64,000 nt of DNA from Streptomyces sp. NBC_00708 (GTDB lineage Bacteria; Actinomycetota; Actinomycetes; Streptomycetales; Streptomycetaceae), in assembly GCA_036226585.1 (NCBI GenBank), contig CP108997.1, forward strand, positions 1,426,001 through 1,490,000. The letters run 5' to 3'. The position numbers and the translations under genes are program-made. Below the pieces are notes generated by a model. The model had not been told where the DNA came from. It saw only the letters and a list, made by a program, of their open reading frames with translations, and searched no databases. Position 1 is the first letter of the stretch. Each line of letters starts with the position of its first letter. Shown one piece after another: positions 41,615 through 50,311 of this stretch.

Positions 41615-42709
41615 ATGCACACTCCCACTGAGAGTCCCGACGCGACAGGCGCGGGCACGCACGATCTGCGTCACCACGGCGACGCGGAAGTACGCGGACG
41701 GGACCGGGATCTGACCGATCTCGCCGTCAACGTACGGGCCGGGACCCCACCGGCCTGGCTCAAGGAGCGGATAGCCGGCTCGCTGGGTGCGCTCGCCGCG
41801 TATCCCGACGGGCGCGAGGCACGTGCGGCCGTCGCCGAACGGCACGGACTGCCCCCGGAACGCGTCCTGTTGACCGCCGGTGCGGCCGAGGCGTTCGTCC
41901 TGATCGCCCGCGCGCTGCCGGCCGAGCGGCCGTATGTGGTGCACCCTCAGTTCACCGAGCCCGAGGCGGCGCTGCGCGCGGCCGGGCACGAGGTGGGGCG
42001 GGTCCTGCTGCGGCCCGGGGACGGCTTCCGGCTCGACCCGGCCGATGTGCCCGCCGAGGCGGATCTCGTGGTGGTCGGCAATCCGACCAACCCGACGTCC
42101 GTGCTCCATCCCGCCGCCGTCCTCGAACGGCTGGCCCGCCCCGGGCGCACCCTGGTGGTCGACGAGGCGTTCATGGACGCGGTCCCGGGCGAACGCGAGG
42201 CCCTGTGCGGGCGTACGGACATCCCCGGGCTCGTCGTCCTGCGCAGCCTCACCAAGACCTGGGGGCTCGCCGGGCTGCGCATCGGTTACGTGGCGGCCGC
42301 CCCGGAGACGATCCGCACCCTGGAGGAGGCGCAGCCGCTGTGGCCGGTGTCGTCGCCCGCGCTGGCGGCGGCGGAGGCGTGCGTGGAGCCCAGGGCCCTG
42401 GCGGAGGCCGCCGACGCGGCGGACCGGATCGTCGTGGACCGGGCCCATCTGGTCGCCGGTCTGCGCGAGTTCACCGAGGTGCGGGTGGTGGAGCCGGCCG
42501 AGGGGCCGTTCGTGCTGATCCGCCTCGACGGGGCCGCCGAGATAAGGGACCGGCTGCGGCTGCTGGGCTTCGCGGCCCGGCGCGGCGATACGTTTCCCGG
42601 GCTCGGGGACGGCTGGCTGCGGCTGGCGGTACGCGACCGGACGACGACCAACCGCTTCCTCCAGGCCCTCGACCTGGCGCTCCAGGCGCTGACGGTGGCG
42701 GGGCGGTAG
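41615..42709 (+). CDS. cobC: Rv2231c-type CobC, PLP-dependent aminotransferase-like
   Basis: A 364-aa fold-type I PLP enzyme resembling threonine-phosphate decarboxylases that make the aminopropanol linker of cobalamin. The Schiff-base lysine is Lys214 in SLTKTWGLAGLRIGY; other family text includes VVGNPTNPTSV and VDEAFMD. The first 30 residues are His/Arg-rich and variable. It closes the cobalamin cluster. Confidence 0.9.
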   Translation: MHTPTESPDATGAGTHDLRHHGDAEVRGRDRDLTDLAVNVRAGTPPAWLKERIAGSLGALAAYPDGREARAAVAERHGLPPERVLLTAGAAEAFVLIARALPAERPYVVHPQFTEPEAALRAAGHEVGRVLLRPGDGFRLDPADVPAEADLVVVGNPTNPTSVLHPAAVLERLARPGRTLVVDEAFMDAVPGEREALCGRTDIPGLVVLRSLTKTWGLAGLRIGYVAAAPETIRTLEEAQPLWPVSSPALAAAEACVEPRALAEAADAADRIVVDRAHLVAGLREFTEVRVVEPAEGPFVLIRLDGAAEIRDRLRLLGFAARRGDTFPGLGDGWLRLAVRDRTTTNRFLQALDLALQALTVAGR

Positions 42710-42724
42710 GACGGCGCACTCGTG

Positions 42725-42853
42725 GGTGAGCGGTGCTCCCGCCGTCGGCCGTCTCTTCATGAGGTGAGCGGTGCTCCGGTCCCGGAGCGCCTGCACGCAC
42801 GGTGAGCGGTGCTCCCGCCGCCGGCCGTCTCCTCATGAGGTGAGCGGTGCTCC
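42725..42853. repeat. Tandem 76-bp repeat with four GGTGAGCGGTGCTCC copies
   Basis: A 53-bp unit at 42725-42777 recurs at 42801-42853 with two substitutions, a period of 76 bp. Each unit begins and ends with GGTGAGCGGTGCTCC (starts 42725, 42763, 42801 and 42839). The last copy is the left arm of the downstream hairpin. No coding content is supported. Confidence 0.85.
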
Positions 42854-42874
42854 CCCCTCGGAGCACCGCTCACC
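42839..42874. terminator. Hairpin between convergent cobC and the surface-protein gene
   Basis: GGTGAGCGGTGCTCC (42839-42853) and its perfect complement GGAGCACCGCTCACC (42860-42874) form a 15-bp stem with a 6-nt loop. It is placed to stop transcription from both sides. Confidence 0.7.
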
Positions 42875-42907
42875 ACCCCCGCCCCCGGGGTTCCTCCCCT
42901 CGGGCCG

Positions 42908-44008
42908 TCAGCCCCGCGCGCGGCGGCGGGTCACGACCATGGCGCCCGCGCCGGCCGCCAGCAGCAGGGCCGCGCCGCCCGCGATGTACGGGGTGCTGGA
43001 GCTGCTGCCCGTCTCGGCCAGGTCCGCGTCGCTCGCGGCGGGTGCCTGGTCCGTGCCGGTCTGGGTCTTCACGTCGCCGCCGCCCCCGGTGGTGTCGGCC
43101 TTGTCGCCGCCGCCCGTGGAGCCGCCGTCGCCGGAGCCGCCGCCGGTCGAACCGCCGTTGCCGGAGCCCCCGTTCTCGCCGCCGCCGTTCTCGTTGCCCC
43201 CGTTCTCGTTACCCCCGTTCTCGTTGCCGCCGTTGTCACCACCGCCGTTGTGACCGCCCCCGTTGTCCCCGCCGCCGCTGTGGCCGCCGTGGCCCTTCGG
43301 GGTTTCGCAGGTGGCCTCCGCGAGCGTGACCTCGCCCTGGACGTCCGCGACGTTCAGCCGGCCCGGGTTGACCGACACCTTCAGCTGGAGCGCCACCGCC
43401 GCGGCCGTGCGCGAGGTGGTCTCCGTCTTCGACAGGTCGAGGCTCACCTCTCCGACACCCGGCACCGCGACCCGCGTGGTGCCGCCCGCCGTGAGCGTGA
43501 CGCGCTTGCCGAGCACCGACACATGCCCGAGCACGTTGGACTCGGCGACCGGGCGGCTGCCCGCCTCGCAGACCGCCTTGGAGGTGACCTTCTCCACCTC
43601 GATCAGCGGGAACACCGCGAGCCCCGGCAGGCTCACCCGGGCGTTGGCGAGGTTGCTGTAGCCGGCCGCGCGGTGCTTGTCGGCGGTGGCCTTCGCGGTG
43701 GCCACGTCCGCCTTGAGGACGCTGAACGGCTTTCCGCGGTCCACCCCGTCGAGCCGGACGCTCAGCGCGGTCTCCTCGGCGGTGCGCGGTGCGTGCACCT
43801 CGTTGAGCGTGACCTTCAGCGGTACGTCGACCGCCTTGTTGAGGAGCGAGACGTCGAGCGCGGTGCGGAGCACGGTCGCGCTCGCCTTCCCGTCGCCGCC
43901 GGACGTGGTGGTGGTCGCGGGAGCCGCGTGGGCCGGGACGGTGACCAGCAGCGCGACGGGTGCGGCGGCGACCGCCAGGGCAGCGAGACGGAAGGTGTTG
44001 CTGTTCAA
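42908..44008 (-). CDS. Sortase-type LAETG cell-wall-anchored surface protein
   Basis: A 366-aa secreted protein: N-terminal signal peptide (LAALAVAAAPVALLVTVPAHA), a mature region with three or four beta-rich repeats of an SCO1860-like protein (VPGVGEVSLDL, ...), then a Gly/Asn-rich low-complexity stretch (about 245-310, repeats of NENGG) and a sortase signal LAETG, hydrophobic helix and RRRARG tail. It is probably covalently attached to peptidoglycan by a class E sortase. The start is TTG 44008 with GGGGG upstream; ATG 44065 is an alternative with a longer N-terminus. Confidence 0.85.
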   Translation of the reverse strand: MNSNTFRLAALAVAAAPVALLVTVPAHAAPATTTTSGGDGKASATVLRTALDVSLLNKAVDVPLKVTLNEVHAPRTAEETALSVRLDGVDRGKPFSVLKADVATAKATADKHRAAGYSNLANARVSLPGLAVFPLIEVEKVTSKAVCEAGSRPVAESNVLGHVSVLGKRVTLTAGGTTRVAVPGVGEVSLDLSKTETTSRTAAAVALQLKVSVNPGRLNVADVQGEVTLAEATCETPKGHGGHSGGGDNGGGHNGGGDNGGNENGGNENGGNENGGGENGGSGNGGSTGGGSGDGGSTGGGDKADTTGGGGDVKTQTGTDQAPAASDADLAETGSSSSTPYIAGGAALLLAAGAGAMVVTRRRARG

Positions 44009-44330
44009 GATGGTGGAACCCCCACAAGAGACATGGAGCCACCGGCGCCGTCCAATGGGGGACATCGCGGGCACCGGTGGCCTCGACTCCGTGAATCTTT
44101 ACGCACAGAGGGTGAACTGGCGGACACCTGAGCCCAGTTCACTCCAAAGGGGGGTTTCCGTGCCTGTTTTCGAATATTCCGGCACGTGCGTTCCTCGCGT
44201 TCACCCGTTTCACTGAGCGCCACGGCGTTTCGGACAGCGCGGGGGCTGCTCGTACGGTGACCGTGCCGCGTACACGGAAAAGGTTCAACGAGCGGGCCGC
44301 CCCCGGGTCACTGCCGGTCAACGCGGTGCG
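44009..44330. other. Intergenic region upstream of the surface-protein gene
   Basis: 322 nt between the surface-protein start and the amidohydrolase stop, both on the minus strand. It contains a 9-bp inverted repeat GTGAACTGG (44112-44120) / CCAGTTCAC (44134-44142) and a lower-GC stretch around 44165-44180. No gene is supported; small overlapping frames look like shadows. It should carry the surface-protein promoter. Confidence 0.5.
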
Positions 44331-45431
44331 TCAGGCGATCACGCGCCCGTTCAGGACGACCCGGCGCGGCCCGGCCAGCACCCGCACGTCGGCCCTCGGG
44401 TCCTCGTCGTACACCACGAGGTCGGCCGGTGCCCCCTCCTCCAGACCCGGCCTGCCGAGCCACGCGCGTGCGCCCCAGGTCGTCGCGGACAGCGCCTCCA
44501 GCGGCGGGATGCCCGCCTTCACCAGTTCCGCGACCTCGTCGGCCACCAGACCGTGCGCGAGGACGCCGCCCGCGTCGGTGCCGACGAAGACCGGCACCCC
44601 GGCGTCGTAGGCGGCGCGCACGGTGTCGTAGCGGCGTTCGTGCAGCCGGCGCATATGGGCGGACCAGCGCGGGAACTTGGCCTCGCCGCTCTGCGCCAGC
44701 GAGGGGAAGGTGGCGATGTTGACCAGGGTCGGGACGATCGCCACACCGCGCTCCGCGAAGAGCGGGATGGTGTCCTCGGTCAGCCCGGTGGCGTGCTCGA
44801 CGCAGTCGATCCCGGCCTCCACGAGGTCGCGCAGCGAGTCCTCCGCGAAGCAGTGCGCGGTGACCCGGGCGCCCAGCCGGTGCGCCTCGGCGATGGCCGC
44901 CTCCACCGCCTCGCGCGGCCACAGGGCGGTCAGGTCGCCCACCTCGCGGTCGATCCAGTCGCCGACGAGCTTCACCCAGCCGTCGCCCCGCCGCGCCTCC
45001 TGGGCCACGTAGGCGACGAGTTCGTCCGGCTCGACCTCCCAGGCGTAGTTACGGGTGTAGCGGCGGGGCCGGGCGATGTGGCGGCCGGCCCTGATGATCT
45101 TCGGCAGGTCCTCGCGGTCGTCGATCCACCGGGTGTCCGCGGGCGAGCCCGCGTCCCGCAGGAGCAGCGCCCCCGCCTCCCGGTCGTCGAGCGCCTGCTT
45201 CTCGCTGGTCGCCGCGTCCACGGCGCCGTGGTGGTCGAGTCCGACGTGGCAGTGGGCGTCGACCAGTCCGGGCAGGGCCCAGCCGGAGACGGTGACGGCG
45301 TCGTCCGCGCCGGGTGGCCGCTCGTAGGCGACCCGGCCGTCCACCGCCCACAGCTCGTCCCTGACCTCGTCGGGTCCGGTGAGCACCCGCCCCTTCACAT
45401 GCAGCACCCGCGATGCCTCGTGATCAGTCAT
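44331..45431 (-). CDS. Amidohydrolase family protein
   Basis: A 366-aa metal-dependent hydrolase. Motifs in order: DAHCHVG (near 60), a carboxylated-lysine-like WVKLVGD, HCF near 205, CVEHATGL and FVGTDAGG (Asp near 285), so a binuclear or mononuclear TIM-barrel enzyme of the imidazolonepropionase/prolidase type. ATG 45431 is used; a GTG three codons upstream is possible. Substrate unknown. Confidence 0.88.
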   Translation of the reverse strand: MTDHEASRVLHVKGRVLTGPDEVRDELWAVDGRVAYERPPGADDAVTVSGWALPGLVDAHCHVGLDHHGAVDAATSEKQALDDREAGALLLRDAGSPADTRWIDDREDLPKIIRAGRHIARPRRYTRNYAWEVEPDELVAYVAQEARRGDGWVKLVGDWIDREVGDLTALWPREAVEAAIAEAHRLGARVTAHCFAEDSLRDLVEAGIDCVEHATGLTEDTIPLFAERGVAIVPTLVNIATFPSLAQSGEAKFPRWSAHMRRLHERRYDTVRAAYDAGVPVFVGTDAGGVLAHGLVADEVAELVKAGIPPLEALSATTWGARAWLGRPGLEEGAPADLVVYDEDPRADVRVLAGPRRVVLNGRVIA

Positions 45432-45564
45432 GCCCAGCACTGTACGAGGGGCCGTCGCGGGGCCGTCGCCCTGTCCCGGGCCGTGCGGCGGGCCCTGGGT
45501 ACTCTCGAGGACGCCCGGTCAGCAGACCGGCGCCCGCCGATCCGAACCCGAAGAGAGCACCGCC

Positions 45565-46671
45565 GTGACGCACCCCTTCCTCGACCTCGCCCCGCTGACC
45601 GCCGCGCACTTCGCGGCGATCGAGCGGCGGGTGGCCGGTCTGCTGGCCACCGAGCAGGACGTCGTCGTCATGCAGGGCGAGGCGCTGCTGCCCCTGGAGG
45701 GCTGCATCAGGGGCGGCGCCCGGCCCGGTTCGACGGCGCTGAACGTGGTGACCGGCCCCTACGGGCAGACCTTCGGCAACTGGCTGCGCGACTGCGGCGC
45801 CGAGGTCGTCGACCTGGAGGTGCCCTTCCACACGGCCGTCACCGCCGCCCAGGTCGCCGAGGCGCTGGCCGCGCACCCGGAGATCGACTTCGTCTCGCTG
45901 GTGCACGCCGAGGCGGCGACGGGGAACACCAACCCGGTCGCGGAGATCGGCGAGGTGGTGCGGGCGCACGGGGCGCTGTTCATGCTGGACGCGGTCGCCT
46001 CGGTGGGCGCGGAGCCGCTGCTGCCGGACGCCTGGGGCGTGGACCTGTGCGTGATCGGGGCGCAGAAGGCGATGGGCGGGCCGGCCGGGGTGTCGGCGGT
46101 GTCCGTGAGCGGGCGCGCCTGGGAGCGGATCGCGGCCAACCCGCAGGCGCCGCGCCGCTCGTACCTGTCGCTGCTCGACTGGAAGGAGCGCTGGATCGAC
46201 GGTGGCCGCAAGGCGCTGCTGCATGCCCCGGCCCAGCTGGAGATGCTGGCCCTGGAGGCGTGCGTGGAGCGGATCGAGGCGGAGGGCCTCGACGCGGTGA
46301 TGGCGCGTCACGCGGCGGCCGCCGCGGCCACCCGGGCCGGTGCGGTGGCACTGGGCGGCGGTCTGACCCCGTACGTGCGTGAGGCGCGGGACGCGGCCCC
46401 TGTGGCGACGACGCTGCGCACGCCCGAGGGGGTGGACGCGTCGGCGCTGGTCGCGCGGGCGCTCGCGGGCGAGCCGTCGCTGCCGCTGATCGCGGGTGGC
46501 GGGGCGCTGTCCAAGGAGATGATCCGGGTCAATCACTACGGGGTGGATGCGACGCGGGGCGCGGTGCTCGCCTCGCTCGCGGCTCTGGGGTCGGCGCTGG
46601 CCGACGCGGGCCGGCAGGTCGATCTGGAGGCTGCCCGGAAGGCCGTCTCGGAAACCTGGCCCAGCGAATAA
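45565..46671 (+). CDS. Class V aminotransferase (alanine/serine-glyoxylate-like)
   Basis: A 368-aa fold-type I PLP enzyme. Lys168 (IGAQKAMGG) is the likely Schiff-base lysine, preceded by an HAEAATGNTNPVAEIG segment and a LDAVASVGAEPL segment typical of the SGAT/AGT group. PucG-type ureidoglycine aminotransferases are similar, so purine catabolism is possible. GTG 45565 follows a GAAGAGAG site. Confidence 0.87.
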   Translation: MTHPFLDLAPLTAAHFAAIERRVAGLLATEQDVVVMQGEALLPLEGCIRGGARPGSTALNVVTGPYGQTFGNWLRDCGAEVVDLEVPFHTAVTAAQVAEALAAHPEIDFVSLVHAEAATGNTNPVAEIGEVVRAHGALFMLDAVASVGAEPLLPDAWGVDLCVIGAQKAMGGPAGVSAVSVSGRAWERIAANPQAPRRSYLSLLDWKERWIDGGRKALLHAPAQLEMLALEACVERIEAEGLDAVMARHAAAAAATRAGAVALGGGLTPYVREARDAAPVATTLRTPEGVDASALVARALAGEPSLPLIAGGGALSKEMIRVNHYGVDATRGAVLASLAALGSALADAGRQVDLEAARKAVSETWPSE

Positions 46672-46691
46672 ATCGCACCGCTTTCGACAAT

Positions 46692-46727
46692 TGCGGGGAG
46701 CTGCTTAATTCTGAGCAGCTCCCCGCA
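46692..46727 (+). terminator. Hairpin after the class V aminotransferase gene
   Basis: TGCGGGGAGCTGCT (46692-46705) pairs with AGCAGCTCCCCGCA (46714-46727) across an AT-rich 8-nt loop; 20 nt after the stop codon. A strong stem that isolates the aminotransferase from the ect promoter. Confidence 0.8.
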
Positions 46728-46990
46728 TTCTTATGCCCGCTCCTCCCGAGGCTAAACACCCTCGTTTCCGAGCCCCCTCCCGGGCTCATTTCGCTTGTGT
46801 GTGGAGAGAGTTATGGGCTTGTGACCGACTCCACACAGCCGGAGTTCTGTCCGAAAAATCCGGGTCAAAACGGAAGGAAACGCCAGCGATTCGCGCCGGT
46901 GCGCGCACCCGCCCGATAACACAGCCGATCGCTCCACCCAACCCCTGACGTCGATGCAATTTCGAAATTTGCTAGGTAAATTCAAATGCC
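46728..46990 (+). promoter_or_regulatory. AT-rich upstream region of ectABCD
   Basis: Markedly lower GC than its surroundings. It contains a perfect 12-bp palindrome AATTTCGAAATT (46958-46969) just before the ectA start, with TAGGTA and TAAATT as -10 candidates. No convincing -35 box and no strong Shine-Dalgarno for ATG 46991 were seen. Such a region fits osmotic or nitrogen-dependent control of ectoine genes, but no specific site could be assigned. Confidence 0.5.
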
Positions 46991-47521
46991 ATGACCGCCG
47001 CACCAGCAGATTTTGCAAGTGCCCGAAGCGAATTCCTTACGATCGACACGCCACGAGTGGAGGACGGAGCCGCGATCTGGCGCATCGCCCGCGACTCCGA
47101 GGTCCTGGACCTCAACTCCTCGTACAGCTACCTGCTGTGGTGCCGTGACTTCGCGGCGACCTCCGTGGTCGCGCGTGACGAGACCGGCACGCCGGTCGCC
47201 TTCGTGACGGGGTACATCAGGCCCGACCGCCCCGAGACGCTCGTCGTCTGGCAGGTGGCCGTCGACCACGGCCACCGCGGGACCGGCCTGGCGGCGAAGC
47301 TGCTGGACTCCCTGACCGCACGCGTCGCCGCCGAACAGGGCCTCGCCTCGGTCGAGACGACCGTCACCCCGGACAACACCGCGTCGGACCGCCTGTTCAC
47401 CTCCTACGCGCAGCGCCACGACGTGGCCCTGGAGCGCGAGGTGCTCTTCGACGGCGGACTGTTCCCCGAAGGCACCCATCTGCCGGAAGTGCTGTACCGC
47501 ATCGGGCCGTTCCACGCCTGA
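46991..47521 (+). CDS. ectA: Diaminobutyrate acetyltransferase EctA
   Basis: A 176-aa GNAT enzyme that N-acetylates L-2,4-diaminobutyrate, step 2 of ectoine synthesis. GNAT features: VWQVAVDHGHRGTGLAAKLL (acetyl-CoA loop) and the EctA-typical LNSSYSYLLWCRDF. First gene of ectABCD. Confidence 0.96.
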   Translation: MTAAPADFASARSEFLTIDTPRVEDGAAIWRIARDSEVLDLNSSYSYLLWCRDFAATSVVARDETGTPVAFVTGYIRPDRPETLVVWQVAVDHGHRGTGLAAKLLDSLTARVAAEQGLASVETTVTPDNTASDRLFTSYAQRHDVALEREVLFDGGLFPEGTHLPEVLYRIGPFHA

Positions 47522-47598
47522 GCGCGCGCACCTCCCCCCACCGCAGCTTCCTTCAACGCCGCCCGTCACACCACCTCACGCCCCGCAGGAGACCCGCT

Positions 47599-48861
47599 GT
47601 GACCATCACCCCGCCCGCCCTCAGTGTCTTCGAGACCCTGGAATCCGAGGTCCGGAGCTACTGCCGCGGCTGGCCCGCCGTGTTCGACCGCGCCCAGGGC
47701 GCCCGGCTGACCGACGAGGACGGCCACTCGTACCTGGACTTCTTCGCCGGCGCGGGCTCGCTCAACTACGGCCACAACAACCCGGTGCTCAAGCGCGCGC
47801 TGATCGACTACATCGAACGCGACGGCATCACGCACGGCCTCGACATGGCGACCACCGCCAAACGGGCCTTCCTGGAAACCTTCCAGAACGTCGTGCTGCG
47901 CCCCCGCGACCTTCCGTACAAGGTGATGTTCCCCGGCCCGACGGGCACCAACGCCGTCGAGGCCGCCCTGAAGCTCGCCCGCAAGGTCAAGGGCCGCGAG
48001 TCCGTCGTCTCGTTCACCAACGCCTTCCACGGGATGTCGCTCGGCTCGCTGGCCGTGACCGGCAACGCGTTCAAGCGGGCCGGCGCCGGCATCCCGCTGG
48101 TGCACGGCACGCCGATGCCGTTCGACAACTACTTCGACGGCCAGGTCCCCGACTTCCTCTGGTTCGAGCGGCTGCTCGAGGACCAGGGCTCCGGGCTCAA
48201 CCACCCGGCCGCCGTGATCGTGGAGACCGTCCAGGGCGAGGGCGGCATCAACGTGGCCCGCGCCGAGTGGCTGCGCGCGCTCCAGGAGCTGTGCCACCGC
48301 CAGGACATGCTGCTGATCGTCGACGACATCCAGATGGGCTGCGGCCGTACCGGCGGCTTCTTCTCCTTCGAGGAGGCCGGCATCACGCCGGACATCGTGA
48401 CGCTGTCGAAGTCCATCAGCGGCTACGGACTGCCCATGTCCCTGTGCCTGTTCAAGCCGGAGCTGGACGTCTGGGAGCCGGGCGAGCACAACGGCACCTT
48501 CCGCGGCAACAACCCCGCGTTCGTCACCGCGGCCGCCGCGCTCGACGCCTACTGGGCGGACGGCCAGATGGAGAAGCAGACGCAGGCCCGGGGCGAGCAG
48601 GTGGAGCAGACGATGCTGGCCATCTGCGGCGAGCACGACAGCGCCCGCTTCCGGGGCCGCGGCCTGGTCTGGGGCCTGGAGTTCGACGACCCGGCGCGTG
48701 CGTCGGCCATCTGCGCCCGCGCCTTCCAGCTGGGGCTGCTGCTGGAGACCTCGGGCCCGCAGAGCGAGGTCGTGAAGCTGCTGCCGCCGCTCACCATCAC
48801 CCCCGAGGAACTGGACGAGGGCCTGCGCACGCTGGCCCGCGCCGTCCGCGAGACCGCCTGA
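47599..48861 (+). CDS. ectB: Diaminobutyrate-2-oxoglutarate transaminase EctB
   Basis: A 420-aa PLP aminotransferase making L-2,4-diaminobutyrate from aspartate semialdehyde. PLP lysine Lys271 (TLSKSISGYG); VDDIQMGCGRTG and FPGPTGTNAVEAALKLAR are EctB signatures. GTG start with AGGAG upstream; 77 nt after ectA. Confidence 0.97.
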   Translation: MTITPPALSVFETLESEVRSYCRGWPAVFDRAQGARLTDEDGHSYLDFFAGAGSLNYGHNNPVLKRALIDYIERDGITHGLDMATTAKRAFLETFQNVVLRPRDLPYKVMFPGPTGTNAVEAALKLARKVKGRESVVSFTNAFHGMSLGSLAVTGNAFKRAGAGIPLVHGTPMPFDNYFDGQVPDFLWFERLLEDQGSGLNHPAAVIVETVQGEGGINVARAEWLRALQELCHRQDMLLIVDDIQMGCGRTGGFFSFEEAGITPDIVTLSKSISGYGLPMSLCLFKPELDVWEPGEHNGTFRGNNPAFVTAAAALDAYWADGQMEKQTQARGEQVEQTMLAICGEHDSARFRGRGLVWGLEFDDPARASAICARAFQLGLLLETSGPQSEVVKLLPPLTITPEELDEGLRTLARAVRETA

Positions 48862-48915
48862 ACCGCACGGCCCCCACCCGCACCACCGTCGTAGAGAGAA
48901 AGGCACCGAACCACC

Positions 48916-49314
48916 GTGATCGTCCGATCGTTCGCCGACGTCGAGAACACCGACCGGCATGTCAAGGCCGCCTCCGGGACCTGGGAGAGCAAGCGCATCG
49001 TGCTCGCCCAGGAGAAGGTCGGCTTCTCGCTCCACGAGACCACGATGTACGCCGGTACCGAGACGTCGATGTGGTACGCGAACCACATCGAGGCGGTCCT
49101 GTGCGTCGAGGGCGAGGCCGAGCTGACCGACGACGAGACCGGTGAGAAGCACTGGATCACGCCGGGCACCATGTACCTGCTCGACGGCCACGAGCGCCAC
49201 ACGATGCGACCCAAGACGGACTTCCGTTGCGTCTGCGTCTTCAACCCGCCGGTCACCGGACGGGAGGAGCACGACGAGAACGGTGTCTATCCACTGCTGA
49301 CCGAGGAGGGCTGA
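48916..49314 (+). CDS. ectC: Ectoine synthase EctC
   Basis: A 132-aa cupin that cyclises N-acetyl-diaminobutyrate to ectoine. Cupin text: [23 protein letters not shown] and [14 protein letters not shown] with metal-binding Glu/His. GTG start with a GAGAGAAAGG site; 4 nt before ectD. Confidence 0.97.
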   Translation: MIVRSFADVENTDRHVKAASGTWESKRIVLAQEKVGFSLHETTMYAGTETSMWYANHIEAVLCVEGEAELTDDETGEKHWITPGTMYLLDGHERHTMRPKTDFRCVCVFNPPVTGREEHDENGVYPLLTEEG

Positions 49315-49318
49315 ACCC

Positions 49319-50212
49319 ATGACCACCGACGTACGCACCGACCTGTACCCCTCGCGCGGCGCCGCCGAGATGACCACTCCCCGCCAGGACCCGGTCATCT
49401 GGTCCGCGCCGGGCGCGCCGGGTCCGATCACCGCCAAGGAACTCCAGGGCTACGAGCACGACGGCTTCCTCACCGTCGAGCAGCTGATCGCCCCGGACGA
49501 GGTGACCGGCTACCACGCCGAACTGGAGCGGCTGATCGCCGATCCGGCCGTCCGCGCCGACGAACGCTCGATCATCGAACCGAAGTCGCAGTCCGTGCGC
49601 TCGGTCTTCGAGGTCCACCGGATCAGCGAGGTCTTCGCCCGGCTGGTCGCCGACGAGCGGGTGGTGGGCCGGGCCCGCCAGATCCTCGGCTCGGACGTCT
49701 ACGTCCATCAGTCGCGGATCAACGTCAAGCCCGGCTTCGGTGCCTCGGGGTTCTACTGGCACTCGGACTTCGAGACCTGGCACGCCGAGGACGGTCTGCC
49801 GAACATGCGGACGGTGTCCGTGTCGATCGCGCTGACCGAGAACCACGACACCAACGGCGGGCTGATGATCATGCCCGGCTCGCACAAGTCGTTCCTCGGC
49901 TGTGCGGGCGAGACGCCGAAGGACAACTACAAGAAGTCGCTCCAGATGCAGGACGCCGGCACCCCGTCCGACGAGGCGCTGACGAAGATGGCGGACCGGC
50001 ACGGCATCAAGCTCTTCACGGGCAGGCCGGGTTCGGCGACCTGGTTCGACTGCAACGCGATGCACGGCTCGGGCGACAACATCACCCCGTACCCGCGCAG
50101 CAACGTGTTCATCGTGTTCAACAGCGTGGAGAACACCGCACAGGAGCCGTTCGCGGCGCCGATCCGCCGCCCGGAGTTCATCGGGGCGCGCGACTTCACC
50201 CCGGTGAAGTAG
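49319..50212 (+). CDS. ectD: Ectoine 5-hydroxylase EctD
   Basis: A 297-aa Fe(II)/2-oxoglutarate dioxygenase that makes 5-hydroxyectoine. Iron ligands His148 and Asp150 (WHSDFETWH) and His249 (AMHGSGDN). The EctD signature GFYWHSDFETWHAEDG is intact. Presence of ectD means the organism can make hydroxyectoine, which also protects against heat and drying. Confidence 0.97.
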   Translation: MTTDVRTDLYPSRGAAEMTTPRQDPVIWSAPGAPGPITAKELQGYEHDGFLTVEQLIAPDEVTGYHAELERLIADPAVRADERSIIEPKSQSVRSVFEVHRISEVFARLVADERVVGRARQILGSDVYVHQSRINVKPGFGASGFYWHSDFETWHAEDGLPNMRTVSVSIALTENHDTNGGLMIMPGSHKSFLGCAGETPKDNYKKSLQMQDAGTPSDEALTKMADRHGIKLFTGRPGSATWFDCNAMHGSGDNITPYPRSNVFIVFNSVENTAQEPFAAPIRRPEFIGARDFTPVK

Positions 50213-50228
50213 GTTCCGGCAGAGCCTT

Positions 50229-50264
50229 GGAGGGGGTGGGACGGCGGACCGTCCCACCCCCTCC
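50229..50264 (+). terminator. Strong hairpin ending the ect operon
   Basis: A perfect 16-bp inverted repeat (50229-50244 with 50249-50264, 4-nt loop CGGA), 16 nt after the ectD stop. Confidence 0.85.
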
Positions 50265-50311
50265 GGCATATCTCGCTGGACCACGCGGGGGCCACCGGCG
50301 ACAGTGAGCGC

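Noticed and set aside
42725..42853. Repeats that might look like a CRISPR array
   Set aside because: Only two long units, spacers are not unique protospacer-like sequences of regular length, and no cas genes are present.
46733..46948. 71-aa open frame upstream of ectA
   Set aside because: Lies in the AT-rich regulatory region, no ribosome site, and codon use unlike the neighbours.
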